The notes: generated from the letters alone by a model not told the origin. Shown: positions 8,903 to 18,274, numbered from the stretch's first letter. The stretch is 34,261 nucleotides of DNA from Chloroflexota bacterium (GCA_021787595.1 JAJYLQ010000033.1:1-34261); one strand, 5' to 3'. Program-made: numbers and translations.

Positions 8903-8923
8903 GCGTGGCGCCTCGCGCCACGC
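8903..8923. repeat. GTGGCG/CGCCAC hairpin with flanking T-run
   Basis: GCGTGGCG (8903-8910) and CGCCACGC (8916-8923) pair around CCTCG and are followed by ATTTTT on the + strand. It looks like a + strand terminator, yet no + strand gene ends here. The same GTGGCGC core occurs in the elements at 743 and 3665. Confidence 0.5.
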
Positions 8924-8943
8924 ATTTTTCTGCGAATCAAGGA

Positions 8944-9022
8944 TGTCATTGCGAGCGGCCCGCGGCGCCACGAAGCGATCTTTTCCATAAAATGGGATTG
9001 CTTCATTTCGCTCGCAGCGACC
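8944..9022. repeat. TGTCATTGCGAG-type inverted-repeat element, copy b
   Basis: The left end TGTCATTGCGAG (8944-8955) has the canonical form. The right end CTCGCAGCGACC (9011-9022) matches the complement in 9 of 12 positions. It ends immediately before AAGGA, the ribosome binding site of the adenosine kinase gene. Confidence 0.6.
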
Positions 9023-9031
9023 AAGGAAACG

Positions 9032-9988
9032 ATGGACATTATTATCACCGGCTCTGTTGCGTACGATTATTTGATGACCTTTCCCGGTTTGTTCAAGGAA
9101 CAAATCCTGCCCGAACGCCTGGCTTCGATCAGTCTTTCGTTTTTGGTTGATTCGATGTCGAAGCAGCGCGGCGGCATCGCGCCGAACATCGCGTACACGA
9201 TGGCGCTGCTTGGCGGAAAGCCGCGCGTGATGGCGACGGTCGGCGAGGACTTTGCGGATTATCGCGCCTGGCTCGATTCGAAAGGCGTGGACACGTCGCT
9301 GATGAAGGTCGTCCCCGGCGAATTCACCGCTTCGTTCTTTGCGACGACGGACCGGGCGTCCGCTCAAATTGCCTCGTTCTACCCCGGAGCGATGGGACAT
9401 GCCAACCTCCAATCATTGAGGGATTTGCCGAAGAAGCCGGACGTTGTGATCGTTTCACCCAACTCGCCCGACGCCATGATGAAGTTCCCTGCCGAGTGCC
9501 GCGAGATGGGAATCAAATATCTTTATGATCCGAGCCAGCAGGTGCTGCGTCTCGAAGGAAACGAACTGGCACGCGATATGGAAGGCGCGTATTTCCTGTT
9601 CTGCAACGATTATGAATTTGGTTTGATTTCCAAAAAGACCGGCTGGGATTTAAAGCAAATCCTGAAGCATGTGAAAGTCGTCGTTGTAACGCGCGGCAAG
9701 GACGGCGCGAGTCTTTACACGGACGGCGAAGAGTTTACAATCCCGACTGTGCCCGAACGCGAGATCGTTGACCCGACCGGCGTCGGCGATGCGTTCCGCG
9801 GCGGATTCCTGGTTGGATATTCACATGGATGGGACTGGACATTATGCTGCGAGGTCGGTTCGCTGGCGGCGGTGTATTGCCTCGAACAGCGCGGCCCGCA
9901 AAGCCATCATTACACGAGAAAAGAATTTGTCGAAAGATTCAGACAGCAGTTTGATGATAAGGGAAAGCTGGATGATTTGCTGAAATGA
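9032..9988 (+). CDS. adoK: Adenosine kinase, PfkB family (mycobacterial AdoK type)
   Basis: A 318-residue ribokinase-fold enzyme that phosphorylates adenosine to AMP with ATP. The N-terminal ITGSVAYDYLM, LSFLVD, RGGIAPN, GEDFADYR and IASFYPGAM segments follow Mycobacterium tuberculosis AdoK closely, as recalled. The family signature DPTGVGDAF (247-255) gives the catalytic base Asp253 and the anion hole. ATG 9032 is chosen because homology starts there and AAGGA lies upstream; the open frame continues further up only by chance. The next gene, 113 bases on and in the same direction, is S-adenosylhomocysteinase, whose product is adenosine. That supports adenosine rather than another sugar or nucleoside as substrate. 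Confidence 0.9.
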   Translation: MDIIITGSVAYDYLMTFPGLFKEQILPERLASISLSFLVDSMSKQRGGIAPNIAYTMALLGGKPRVMATVGEDFADYRAWLDSKGVDTSLMKVVPGEFTASFFATTDRASAQIASFYPGAMGHANLQSLRDLPKKPDVVIVSPNSPDAMMKFPAECREMGIKYLYDPSQQVLRLEGNELARDMEGAYFLFCNDYEFGLISKKTGWDLKQILKHVKVVVVTRGKDGASLYTDGEEFTIPTVPEREIVDPTGVGDAFRGGFLVGYSHGWDWTLCCEVGSLAAVYCLEQRGPQSHHYTRKEFVERFRQQFDDKGKLDDLLK

Positions 9989-10032
9989 GTTAATGGAGCG
10001 CAGACTTCAGTCTGCACTTTATAGCAGCAACA

Positions 10033-11367
<1,335 letters not shown>

Positions 11368-11382
11368 GTCAGTGAGTGGTAG

Positions 11383-11403
11383 GGGCGAAGCATCGCTTCG
11401 CCC
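11383..11403. repeat. GGGCGAAGC palindrome
   Basis: GGGCGAAGC (11383-11391) and GCTTCGCCC (11395-11403) pair around ATC, just after the ahcY stop. It is preceded by GTA and resembles the GTAGGGG palindromes at 3561 and 12237. Confidence 0.55.
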
Positions 11404-11416
11404 GCAGTAAGCAGCT

Positions 11417-11445
11417 GCCTCGCGGATTTCTCCGCGAGGCTTTTT
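11417..11445 (+). terminator. Rho-independent terminator of ahcY
   Basis: GCCTCGCGGA (11417-11426) pairs perfectly with TCCGCGAGGC (11431-11440) around a 4-base loop and is followed by TTTTT. Confidence 0.85.
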
Positions 11446-11496
11446 GTTTCAGGCGTATAATTTTGACATCACGCGGCCGAAGGGAAACAGAATATC

Positions 11497-11664
11497 ATGC
11501 CTAAACCCATCACACGCAACACGCTCTTCTACGACGACAATCTTCCGATTTTGCGCGAATACATTCCCGATGAGTCGGTGGGCTTGATCTCTATCCCAAC
11601 CCGCCATTCAAGCAGGTTGAGAAAGTCAAGAATGGAGAAGGCAAATAGGGAGAGCTGGGGATAA
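11497..11664 (+). pseudogene. Frameshifted N-terminal remnant of a DNA methyltransferase
   Basis: From ATG 11497, after an AAGGGA ribosome binding site, the frame reads MPKPITRNTLFYDDN, then LPILREYIPDESVGLI. That is the usual start of site-specific amino-methyltransferases of the type III/adenine class, which continue with DLIYLDPPF. Here the frame slips near 11590. The next frame supplies NPPFKQVEKVK (11598-11630), so the catalytic (D/N)PPF motif survives out of frame, and both frames stop by 11664. The rest of the gene (several hundred codons) is absent, replaced by an unrelated gene. Read as a truncated, frameshifted relic of a restriction-modification or orphan methylase gene. Confidence 0.65.
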
Positions 11665-11670
11665 AAAGCT

Positions 11671-12198
11671 ATGGCAAACAATAAGAAAAAAAGTACTAAA
11701 TTATCGGAATCGTTCTGGAGGACGTTCGCTGTTGTAATCACAGCAGTAGCAGCTTTGATTACAGCTATTGGTACTATTTTGGCAAATCCAGCAATCTTAA
11801 GTAGATTGTGGCCGCCCCCTTTATCGGAAACTCCTACTCCGACAGTGCTTTTAGCTACGTTTTCTCCGTCTAATACGCCTCCCATACCAATTGGGATACC
11901 AATCACGAATCCAACGCTAAACTTGTTGGGTTTCTGTGTGGTTCATGTTCAGGACAATCCACCATTTGGGATGGTTTATTATCTCAGCAAATATAATGTT
12001 GCTTTTGATTCGGTGGAAGTTTATTATAGATGTGAACTGGATAGCGCGAGTAAAAGTTGTTTGAAGGAAATCAAATTGGAAAAAGCTTCCGGTCATTTTG
12101 TTTTGAACTTTGGAGATTTTTTGGTAATACCATCTGTTTCACAAGAGGCCTGCACACAGCCTGACAGTTTATGGGTGCTCAACGCAACTGGTCAATGA
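11671..12198 (+). CDS. Hypothetical single-pass membrane-anchored protein
   Basis: A 175-residue protein of unknown function. It begins with a Lys-rich cytoplasmic tail (MANNKKK), then one hydrophobic segment at about residues 18-38. A Pro/Thr-rich stalk (ETPTPT, SNTPP) follows, and an extracellular domain of about 90 residues contains several Cys. The domain matches nothing I recognise. ATG 11671 has a GGGGAT sequence 11 bases upstream. The coding sequence is visibly richer in A and T than its neighbours, and it sits between a methylase relic and a transposase relic, so recent arrival is plausible. The stalk resembles the linkers of the lipoproteins further on, but the anchor is a membrane helix, not a lipobox. 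Confidence 0.6.
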   Translation: MANNKKKSTKLSESFWRTFAVVITAVAALITAIGTILANPAILSRLWPPPLSETPTPTVLLATFSPSNTPPIPIGIPITNPTLNLLGFCVVHVQDNPPFGMVYYLSKYNVAFDSVEVYYRCELDSASKSCLKEIKLEKASGHFVLNFGDFLVIPSVSQEACTQPDSLWVLNATGQ

Positions 12199-12216
12199 TT
12201 GTGGATGTTGATAATA

Positions 12217-12298
12217 TAGAGGCGGACGATTCAAATGTAGGGGCGACTGGCACTCTTCGAGTATCTGCGACCAGTCGCCCCTACCACCATTGCCTCTA
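12217..12298. repeat. REP-like palindrome with 14-bp arms
   Basis: GTAGGGGCGACTGG (12237-12250) pairs perfectly with 12271-12284 around a 20-base loop. An outer pair, TAGAGGC (12217-12223) and GCCTCTA (12292-12298), extends the symmetry. It directly precedes, and partly overlaps, the RAYT transposase fragment. Confidence 0.75.
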
Positions 12299-12562
12299 CA
12301 AAAAATGTATCCCCACGGGCCCGCGTCAAAATCGTTGGCATCGTTCATCGTTGGTTTCAAATCCTCTGTCACCAAACGCATCCGGAACGAATTTGGGGGC
12401 GTCGGCGGCGTTTGGCAGCGCAATTATTACGAACACGTCATCCACAATGAAAAAGAATGGGATGCCATTCGGCGTTACATTGAATCCAATCCGTGCAATT
12501 GGGAGACCGATGAAGAGAATCCGAAAATCATGGTTTTCGCAAAGTCGCTTGACGGGAATTGA
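12290..12562 (+). pseudogene. REP-associated (RAYT) Y1 transposase, C-terminal fragment
   Basis: About 80 residues match the C-terminal half of REP-associated tyrosine transposases: SLASFIVGFKSSVTKRI, then VWQRNYYEHVI, NEKEWDAIRRYI and SNPCNW. The family is normally about 180-200 residues with an N-terminal HUH (His-hydrophobic-His) motif. That half is missing, and the frame opens at the edge of the palindrome with only a TTG and no ribosome binding site. The fragment should be inactive. RAYTs mobilise REP palindromes, and several GTAGGGG-type palindromes are in this window. Confidence 0.8.
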
Positions 12563-12780
12563 AGTCTGTGGCGTAGCAGGAGCAAATAAGGGCGGGAACA
12601 GCGAATTTTCGCTTTCTGCACGAAACCAAAGCCTGCAAATCCGGACCTTGCGAAAGCCATGATCCGAAAATGCAAGGCACTTCCGAAGTCTTTGAAACTC
12701 TGATACAATATCGCCCGCACGCCGACACTTCGACAGGCTCAGTGCAGGCCTTCGACCTCCGCTCAGGATAATGAAAGAAG
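12563..12780. other. Gap upstream of typA with repeat fragments
   Basis: No gene is supported here. The stretch has a TACAAT at 12704-12709 that could be a -10 element for a typA leader (no good -35), and a piece of the common repeat CTTCGACAGGCTCAGTGCAGG near 12728-12750. Read together with the terminator at 12781. Confidence 0.4.
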
Positions 12781-12811
12781 AACCCTCGGCTTCCCCGTCG
12801 GGGGTTTTTGT
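12781..12811 (+). terminator. Terminator-like hairpin upstream of typA
   Basis: A 10-bp stem with two wobble pairs runs from AACCC (12781) to GGGTT (12806), with loop TTCCCC, followed by TTTTTG. It lies 124 bases before the typA ATG, with no intact + strand gene just upstream. It may terminate transcription from the relic region or act as a leader attenuator. Confidence 0.6.
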
Positions 12812-12934
12812 ATGTCCTATAAGTGTCATGTGCCAAGTATCAGGTGTCAGGTTTACTCCCAGATCGCCCGACTTCCGAATATTGACTTTCGCCTATCCGG
12901 CCACTCGACTAGCAGACAAGAAGGCTATTAGACT

Positions 12935-14791
12935 ATGCTTACCGAACGAACCGACCTCCGCAACATCGCCATCATCGCCCACGTGGACCATGGCAAGACC
13001 ACGCTCGTGGATTTCCTTCTGCGTCAGGCGCACACCTTCCGCGAGAACCAGCAAATCGCCGAGCGCGTCATGGATTCCAACGACCTCGAACGCGAGCGCG
13101 GCATTACCATCCTCGCCAAGAACACGGCTATTTCTATTTTCGATTCGGTTGCAAAACAACAAGTCAAAATAAATATTGTGGATACTCCCGGTCACGCCGA
13201 TTTCGGCGGGGAGGTCGAGCGCGTGATGAATATGGTGGATGGTGTTCTGCTCCTCGTGGATGCCGCCGAAGGTCCCATGCCGCAAACGCGTTTCGTGTTG
13301 AAGAAAGCGCTTGAGATGGGACACAAAGCCATCGTGGTCATCAATAAAGTGGATCGCAAGGATGCCGAGCCGGCGCGCGTGCTCAACGAAACCTTTGACT
13401 TGTTTATTGAACTTGGCGCGAACGATCAGCAAGCGGATTTCCCTGTGATCTATGCTCAAGCAACAGCCGGACGCGCCGGTCTTTCCCCGGACCTCGGAGC
13501 GGATCTGCAGCCGTTGTTCGATGCCATCCTCCGACAAATTCCCGCGCCGCGCGTCGACCCGGAGTCGCCCCTGCAAATGCTGGTGACGACTCTCGGCTAC
13601 GATGATTATCGCGGCGTCACCGCAGTGGGACGCGTCTTCGCGGGAAAGATTCATGTTGGTCAAAAACTTATTCGCATCAAAACCGATGGTGAGAATCTAC
13701 CAGAATCTGCGCGTTATCTTTATACCTTCCAAGGCTTGAATAAAGTCGAAGTGGAAGAAGTCAGCGCAGGCGATATTGTTTCATTAGCTGGCTTGGAAGG
13801 AATTGCGATTGGTGAAACACTGGCCGGCCCAGAGAGTCCGGTGGCATTACCGACGATCAAAGTCGAAGAGCCGACCGTCCGCATGACGTTTGGAGTCAAC
13901 ACGTCGCCGTTTTCCGGCCAGGAAGGGAAATGGGGCACGTCCCGCAAACTGCGCGAGCGTTTGTTCGATGAATTGAGAACGAACGTTGCTTTGCGCGTCG
14001 AAGAAACAGATACGGCTGAGAACTTTCTTGTCAGCGGACGCGGCGAATTGCATTTGGGAATTCTCATCGAAACGATGCGGCGCGAAGGTTATGAATTTCA
14101 GGTTTCGCGGCCCGAAGTGATCTTTCATAAAGCCGATGACGGTTCATTGCTCGAACCGTACGAGGAAGTCCATATCGAGACCAGCAGTGAAACCGTCGGC
14201 GCGGTGGTGGAAATGCTCGGGGCTCGGCGCGGCAAGATGATGGAGATGCACGATACGGGTCAGGGCACGACGCGCATGGTTTACGTTGCCCCGACGCGCG
14301 GCCTGCTCGGATTCCGTTATCAATTCCTGACGTCCACGCGCGGCGCGGGCGTGATGCACACGATCTTCAGCGGCTACGATGAAATGGCCGGGCCGATGTC
14401 CACGCGCACAACCGGTTCCATTGTCGCGATGGAGGCGGGCGATACGACCGCGTATGCGTTGAAGTCCGCTGAGGAACGCGGCACGTTGTTTGTGAATCCC
14501 GGCGTTGCGGTCTATGAAGGCATGGTCGTCGGCGAGGCCAGCCGCGGGCAGGATATCCCGATCAACGTCTGCCGCAAGAAACATTTGACCAATGTGCGTT
14601 CCTCGCGCGGCGATATGGAGATCCGTCTCACGCCGCCGCGCCAGATGAGCCTCGATGAAGCGATTGAATATCTCGCCGATGATGAATTGCTGGAAGTGAC
14701 GCCGCTTTCGTATCGCATCCGCAAGCGCATTCTCGATACCGAAGAACGCGGCAAACACACCAAGAAAGCCAAAGAGCAATTGGAGGAATAG
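12935..14791 (+). CDS. typA: Translational GTPase TypA/BipA
   Basis: A 618-residue ribosome-associated GTPase of the EF-G/EF-4 family, involved in 50S assembly and translation under stress. G-domain motifs: G1 AHVDHGKTT (15-23), G2 RGITI (55-59), G3 DTPGH (83-87), G4 NKVD (137-140). Domain II follows from about 205. The EF-G-like domains III and V contain [11 protein letters not shown] and the family-typical [10 protein letters not shown], and a TypA-specific C-terminal domain has a Lys-rich tail. Length is normal for the family. The ribosome binding site before ATG 12935 is weak (AGAAGG). The gene ends 3 bases before a bidirectional terminator shared with the converging lipoprotein gene. Confidence 0.97.
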   Translation: MLTERTDLRNIAIIAHVDHGKTTLVDFLLRQAHTFRENQQIAERVMDSNDLERERGITILAKNTAISIFDSVAKQQVKINIVDTPGHADFGGEVERVMNMVDGVLLLVDAAEGPMPQTRFVLKKALEMGHKAIVVINKVDRKDAEPARVLNETFDLFIELGANDQQADFPVIYAQATAGRAGLSPDLGADLQPLFDAILRQIPAPRVDPESPLQMLVTTLGYDDYRGVTAVGRVFAGKIHVGQKLIRIKTDGENLPESARYLYTFQGLNKVEVEEVSAGDIVSLAGLEGIAIGETLAGPESPVALPTIKVEEPTVRMTFGVNTSPFSGQEGKWGTSRKLRERLFDELRTNVALRVEETDTAENFLVSGRGELHLGILIETMRREGYEFQVSRPEVIFHKADDGSLLEPYEEVHIETSSETVGAVVEMLGARRGKMMEMHDTGQGTTRMVYVAPTRGLLGFRYQFLTSTRGAGVMHTIFSGYDEMAGPMSTRTTGSIVAMEAGDTTAYALKSAEERGTLFVNPGVAVYEGMVVGEASRGQDIPINVCRKKHLTNVRSSRGDMEIRLTPPRQMSLDEAIEYLADDELLEVTPLSYRIRKRILDTEERGKHTKKAKEQLEE

Positions 14792-14794
14792 ACC

Positions 14795-14830
14795 AAAGCG
14801 CCCTGAAGTTTTGAAACTCCAGGGCGCTTT
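14795..14830. terminator. Bidirectional terminator between typA and the lipoprotein cluster
   Basis: AAAGCGCCCTG (14795-14805) and CAGGGCGCTTT (14820-14830) form a perfect 11-bp stem with A- and T-rich edges. It serves the convergent genes ending at 14791 and 14836. Confidence 0.8.
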
Positions 14831-14835
14831 CTATG

Positions 14836-15621
14836 CTATGGGCACTTACTGCTTGCATAAGTGACAGCCGACATGCCAAACGCGTTGGCTGCCGATACGC
14901 CGAATTGTATCAGACCGGTCGTCTTGTCGAAGGAGATTTGATAACTGGTCTGGGTCATCTTTCCGCCGACATTGGCGTTGTTGTCGTAAACATAATATCC
15001 GTCTGCGTTGCTTACGCTCGTCCATGACAGGGCGTCGCTGCGGCTCATAAGAACCTTTACCGGAAAGTAAATGAACTGGCAGGTTGTGGTTACGGTCAAT
15101 TTCGAGGGCGCAGAGGGCGGCAGTGCGATTTTTATAATGCCCGGATTAATGATCGGGACGATGGGAATGATCGGCTTGTTGGTGGGGGTGGGAGATGGTT
15201 TCGTGGGCTTCGGGGTGGGAGGATTGGCCGCGACCTGTGTGGGCGGCGCGATCTCAGCCAATGTGCTTGTATTGCCCTGTACAGTGGCATAAGCGCCCCA
15301 AAGCCAGCACGTTCCGCCGGTCGGTGTGTTGATGATCCAGTAATTCGAAGCGGAATATTTTCCCACCACTTGCGCGGTCGCTCCCGGTTGGAAAACCAGC
15401 ACCAATGAATCACTCGGATCGGGACCGGTCCGGCAATTCGTGGCCGCGCTGACGCTTACCATCGGCACGGACGACGTTGGCGTCAGCGCGGCCGGCTGTG
15501 TTGGCTGGGCGGCGGACGTCGGCGTGGCTTCCGCACCGGGTCTCTGCGCCGGAAGATTGCACGCCAGGATCGCAATTAAAATGGCAGACATCGCTAACAA
15601 TAATTTTCTGTTCGTGTTCAT
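14836..15621 (-). CDS. SH3b-type lipoprotein 1 of a four-member tandem family
   Basis: A 261-residue lipoprotein. The signal peptide ends in lipobox ILAC with Cys21. A Thr/Pro/Gln-rich linker follows, then a bacterial SH3-like domain (about 55-120) that opens NCRTG (Cys63) and contains GTCW (Cys105). A second, very Pro-rich linker (about 127-162) comes next. The C-terminal beta domain runs about 170-261, with Cys181 and the penultimate Cys260. SH3b domains bind peptidoglycan peptides or cell-surface partners; the C-terminal domain reads like a fibronectin III-type fold (GYYVY strand). It has GGAGG upstream of ATG 15621. It lacks the Ala-rich helix seen after the lipobox in the other three members. 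Function unknown; cell-surface placement is secure. Confidence 0.82.
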   Translation of the reverse strand: MNTNRKLLLAMSAILIAILACNLPAQRPGAEATPTSAAQPTQPAALTPTSSVPMVSVSAATNCRTGPDPSDSLVLVFQPGATAQVVGKYSASNYWIINTPTGGTCWLWGAYATVQGNTSTLAEIAPPTQVAANPPTPKPTKPSPTPTNKPIIPIVPIINPGIIKIALPPSAPSKLTVTTTCQFIYFPVKVLMSRSDALSWTSVSNADGYYVYDNNANVGGKMTQTSYQISFDKTTGLIQFGVSAANAFGMSAVTYASSKCP

Positions 15622-15738
15622 GACAACAACCTCCGAATTCAGTTGTATTTTGCTCCGTCATGAACACAAAGCCAATCCCCAAAATGTACCGAGGAGGCTG
15701 GATGATCGTTTGCGATGCAGGATGGGACGAACCTTGAA

Positions 15739-16554
15739 TTATCCGCAGTGATGGACTTCGACGGTCACGATGCTGGAGACTTGAGAACCGTTGAATGCCT
15801 GAGCGCCGTAGGTAACATCCCAATGTCCAAAGTGGACGAATGTATCGGTGTAGGAACTTGCATGGGCATGTAAGGTCGCAATCTGATGCCCGTTCCTGTA
15901 AACGCGCACGCCGGTCTGGTCGTTGTCGGTGTTCGCCCATCGGAAGACGACTGTCCATTGAGACGCGTCATCCCACCACCAATCGTCCGGGTCGGGCGTG
16001 GACGAAAGGGCGGTGCTGCTGCAAGAGACGCGCGGGCTGCGCGGCTCGCTCAACGTGTAGTTCGAGACCACTGGCGTGGCGGGTGCGGGAAGGTTGCCGG
16101 TGTCGCCAGTCACGCTCGCATACTGCCCTGAAAGCCAGCAGATTGTGCCGGGATAATTTGGCACATCAACGATCCAGTAATTGTCCTCCGGGTCCTTTCC
16201 CTCCACCGTTACCGTGATTCCCGGATAGATCGTGATCACGAAGCCGTAGTTCGTGCTGGAACCGGCATAGCAATTTGTCGCGACGCTGACGCTCAAAGCC
16301 GGCGGCAAAGATGTGTTGGTGGGCGTGGCGGTCGCGCTGGGGGGCGGTGTATTGGCAGGCGTGGCAGAAAGCGCCTGCTGCGTAAAAGCTTCCAAGGTGC
16401 CTGCCACCATCGTCGAGACCTGCTGCAGACCGGATAGCGTGGGCGTCGCGGTGGCGCTGGAAGGCTGCGGGCCAAAATCGAAAGTTACACTACACGCCAG
16501 CATCACCAGCGCAAGAATGCAAAATAGAACAAGAAACTTCCTGGTCGGCGTCAT
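15739..16554 (-). CDS. SH3b-type lipoprotein 2 of the tandem family
   Basis: A 271-residue lipoprotein with lipobox MLAC (Cys21). After it comes an Ala/Thr-rich helical segment (QVSTMVAGTLEAF), then an ATPTNT linker and an SH3-like domain opening NCYAG (Cys95) with ICW (Cys139). The C-terminal domain begins near 170 with VSC (Cys178), contains DDWWWDD and GVRVYRNG, and ends HHCG (Cys270). The two cysteine pairs suggest one disulfide in each domain. The acidic WWW insert is not in the other paralogues. AAGGATGAG precedes ATG 16554. It is separated from lipoprotein 3 by a terminator, so it is probably transcribed separately. Partner or ligand unknown. Confidence 0.82.
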   Translation of the reverse strand: MTPTRKFLVLFCILALVMLACSVTFDFGPQPSSATATPTLSGLQQVSTMVAGTLEAFTQQALSATPANTPPPSATATPTNTSLPPALSVSVATNCYAGSSTNYGFVITIYPGITVTVEGKDPEDNYWIVDVPNYPGTICWLSGQYASVTGDTGNLPAPATPVVSNYTLSEPRSPRVSCSSTALSSTPDPDDWWWDDASQWTVVFRWANTDNDQTGVRVYRNGHQIATLHAHASSYTDTFVHFGHWDVTYGAQAFNGSQVSSIVTVEVHHCG

Positions 16555-16654
16555 TTCTCATCCTTTTCGAGCTTTGATTTCCCTCTTCTGCCAATACTAT
16601 ACACCCGTTGCCAGGAGCAGATATGTATTTTGTGTGTAGATTGTATAAAAGAAA

Positions 16655-16689
16655 ACTGGACGCGAGTTTTGGATAAACTCGCGTCCAGT
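16655..16689 (-). terminator. Terminator of the lipoprotein 4-3 operon
   Basis: A perfect 15-bp stem (16655-16669 with 16675-16689, 5-base loop) lies 41 bases after the stop of lipoprotein 3. On the - strand it runs into TTTTCTTTTATAC. Confidence 0.85.
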
Positions 16690-16730
16690 CGTTCATTTAC
16701 CTTTCTGAATTCTGTTTGGAATAACTTGTT

Positions 16731-17468
16731 TTACTGACACGCAAAACTGATTGACCGCTGTGCAGATGCACCGTCCGCGTTATAAGCTTCCACGCTGTAG
16801 GTGATCGTGGCCCCAACCGGGACGTTCGTAACGTCTGTGTAAGTGGTGGAATTTGCAGGCAAGTCAGCGGCCAATGTGTTGTCACGATAAACGTGATAGC
16901 CCGTTTCGTTATTGGCATTGTCTGCCCAATTGAGAGTCGTCGTCAAACTTGAGCAGGGGCCAATCCATTGGTAGAAAAGACTTCCGGGGCGTGCCGGCAC
17001 GCCGCTCGCCGCGCCCGCGGTCGGTGTGACATCCGGAAGGCTTGCAAAATTTCCGCTCGCCGTCGCATATTCTCCGGATGCCCAACATGTATCTTGTGAC
17101 TTTGGTAATTGAACAAGCCAGAAATTATCCGCCGTGTCTTTTCCCAGGATGGTGAGTTTTGTTCCGGGATTGAAAGCGGTGATCAACTGAAAGTTGGTTC
17201 CGGGCCCGCTTCGACAATTGGTCGGATCGTTGATGGTCAAAACGGGAGCGGACGTTGTTGGCGGCACAGGCGATGAAAAAGGCGCGGGCGTATTGGAAAT
17301 TACACCCTTGGCCGCCGATTCGGTTGCGGCCTGCAGCGTCTGCGCGACGATGGTCGCGGCGGCATCGTTCAAATTCGGAGCCTGCGGCGCGTTGACTCCG
17401 ATGTTGCATGCCGTTATGCCAAATGCCAGAAAACCAAAGGTTACCAAACGCATTATTTTCGATTTCAT
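16731..17468 (-). CDS. SH3b-type lipoprotein 3 of the tandem family
   Basis: A 245-residue lipoprotein with lipobox ITAC (Cys21), a helical segment (AAATIVAQTLQAAT), a Pro-rich linker, an SH3-like domain from NCRSGPGT (Cys85) to DTCW (Cys128), and a C-terminal fibronectin III-like domain from Cys172 to the penultimate Cys244 with ETGYHVYRDN and ADLPANSTTY. It is most like lipoprotein 4, which lies 22 bases upstream in the same direction. The two form an operon closed by the terminator at 16655. GAGGAG precedes ATG 17468. Exported and lipid-anchored; ligand unknown. Confidence 0.83.
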   Translation of the reverse strand: MKSKIMRLVTFGFLAFGITACNIGVNAPQAPNLNDAAATIVAQTLQAATESAAKGVISNTPAPFSSPVPPTTSAPVLTINDPTNCRSGPGTNFQLITAFNPGTKLTILGKDTADNFWLVQLPKSQDTCWASGEYATASGNFASLPDVTPTAGAASGVPARPGSLFYQWIGPCSSLTTTLNWADNANNETGYHVYRDNTLAADLPANSTTYTDVTNVPVGATITYSVEAYNADGASAQRSISFACQ

Positions 17469-17490
17469 GACTCTCCTCAGGTTGAATTGC

Positions 17491-18237
17491 TCATTTGCTG
17501 CAAGTGACTGTGATTTTCGTCTGTGCGGATTCTCCTACGTCATTATAGACTGACAGGCCATAGGTCACGCTGCCTGCCGGAACAATGATCGCGGTGTCCT
17601 GATAAGTTGTTGTCCCGGCAGGCAAGTCTGCAATTTGAGTATCGCCGCGGAAAACGTGATATCCATTTGCGTCTTTCGGGGCGAACCAGCTAAGGGTGGT
17701 CGTGACACTTTCCCCGCTGATGCCGGGATAGGAACATGTGAAATTGGCAATGATGCTGCCCTTATTAATTGGGATGGGCGCACTTTCATTACTTGGCTGC
17801 GGCGTGACTTCCGGCAGGGATTGAAAGTCTCCAGCGGGGGAGCCGTCCTGGGCCATCACCCAGCAGGCATCAACACCGTTCGGCGCTTTGACCAGCCACG
17901 CGCTTTGCGGGGTATCCCTGCCGATCAATTCCAGTGTTGTGCCTGCTGTTAATGTTGCGATTATTTTGAAGTTCGGGCTTGTGCCTGAACGGCAATTTGC
18001 ATTGTCATTGATGTACAACAGCGGCTTGGAAAATGTCGGCGTGGCGGCGGGTGACGGAAGAGGCGTCGGCGTGTGGAGAGTTGCGGCCCACGTGGCCGCC
18101 TGGAAGGTCGAGGCCACGAGTGTGGAGGCTGCTTCGGCAACGGTCAATGATTCGGGCGTTGGGGCCGCCGCCCCGCAGGCGGAGGCGAACAGCGCCAGCG
18201 CGCCCGCCAGAGTCAAAAAGGCTTTGCGTGAGTTCAT
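17491..18237 (-). CDS. SH3b-type lipoprotein 4 of the tandem family
   Basis: A 248-residue lipoprotein with lipobox ASAC (Cys21), helical segment (EAASTLVASTFQAAT), a TPTPLPSP linker, an SH3-like domain opening NCRSGTS (Cys82) with DACW (Cys125), and a C-terminal domain from FTC (Cys168) to TVTCSK (Cys246) with ANGYHVFRGD and ADLPAGTTTY. It is first in the operon with lipoprotein 3. The Ser-Gly-rich loop after DACW is longer than in the others. An AGGA lies upstream of ATG 18237. The region further upstream (18238-18507) holds only nested palindromes and an inverted-repeat element. Confidence 0.83.
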   Translation of the reverse strand: MNSRKAFLTLAGALALFASACGAAAPTPESLTVAEAASTLVASTFQAATWAATLHTPTPLPSPAATPTFSKPLLYINDNANCRSGTSPNFKIIATLTAGTTLELIGRDTPQSAWLVKAPNGVDACWVMAQDGSPAGDFQSLPEVTPQPSNESAPIPINKGSIIANFTCSYPGISGESVTTTLSWFAPKDANGYHVFRGDTQIADLPAGTTTYQDTAIIVPAGSVTYGLSVYNDVGESAQTKITVTCSK

Positions 18238-18274
18238 GCGTTTTTCTGATCCTGACTTTATGTTTTGTATCTTT

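Noticed and set aside
8606-9031. Upstream extension of the adenosine kinase frame to 460 codons
   Set aside because: It runs antisense through the transglycosylase gene and an inverted-repeat element; homology begins at 9032.
14144-14779. - strand frame of 211 codons opposite typA
   Set aside because: Antisense shadow; the typA domains V and C-terminal domain are intact on the + strand.
15440-15751. + strand ORFs opposite the lipoprotein cluster
   Set aside because: Antisense shadows of Thr/Pro/Ala-rich coding sequence; the lipoproteins have lipoboxes and ribosome binding sites.
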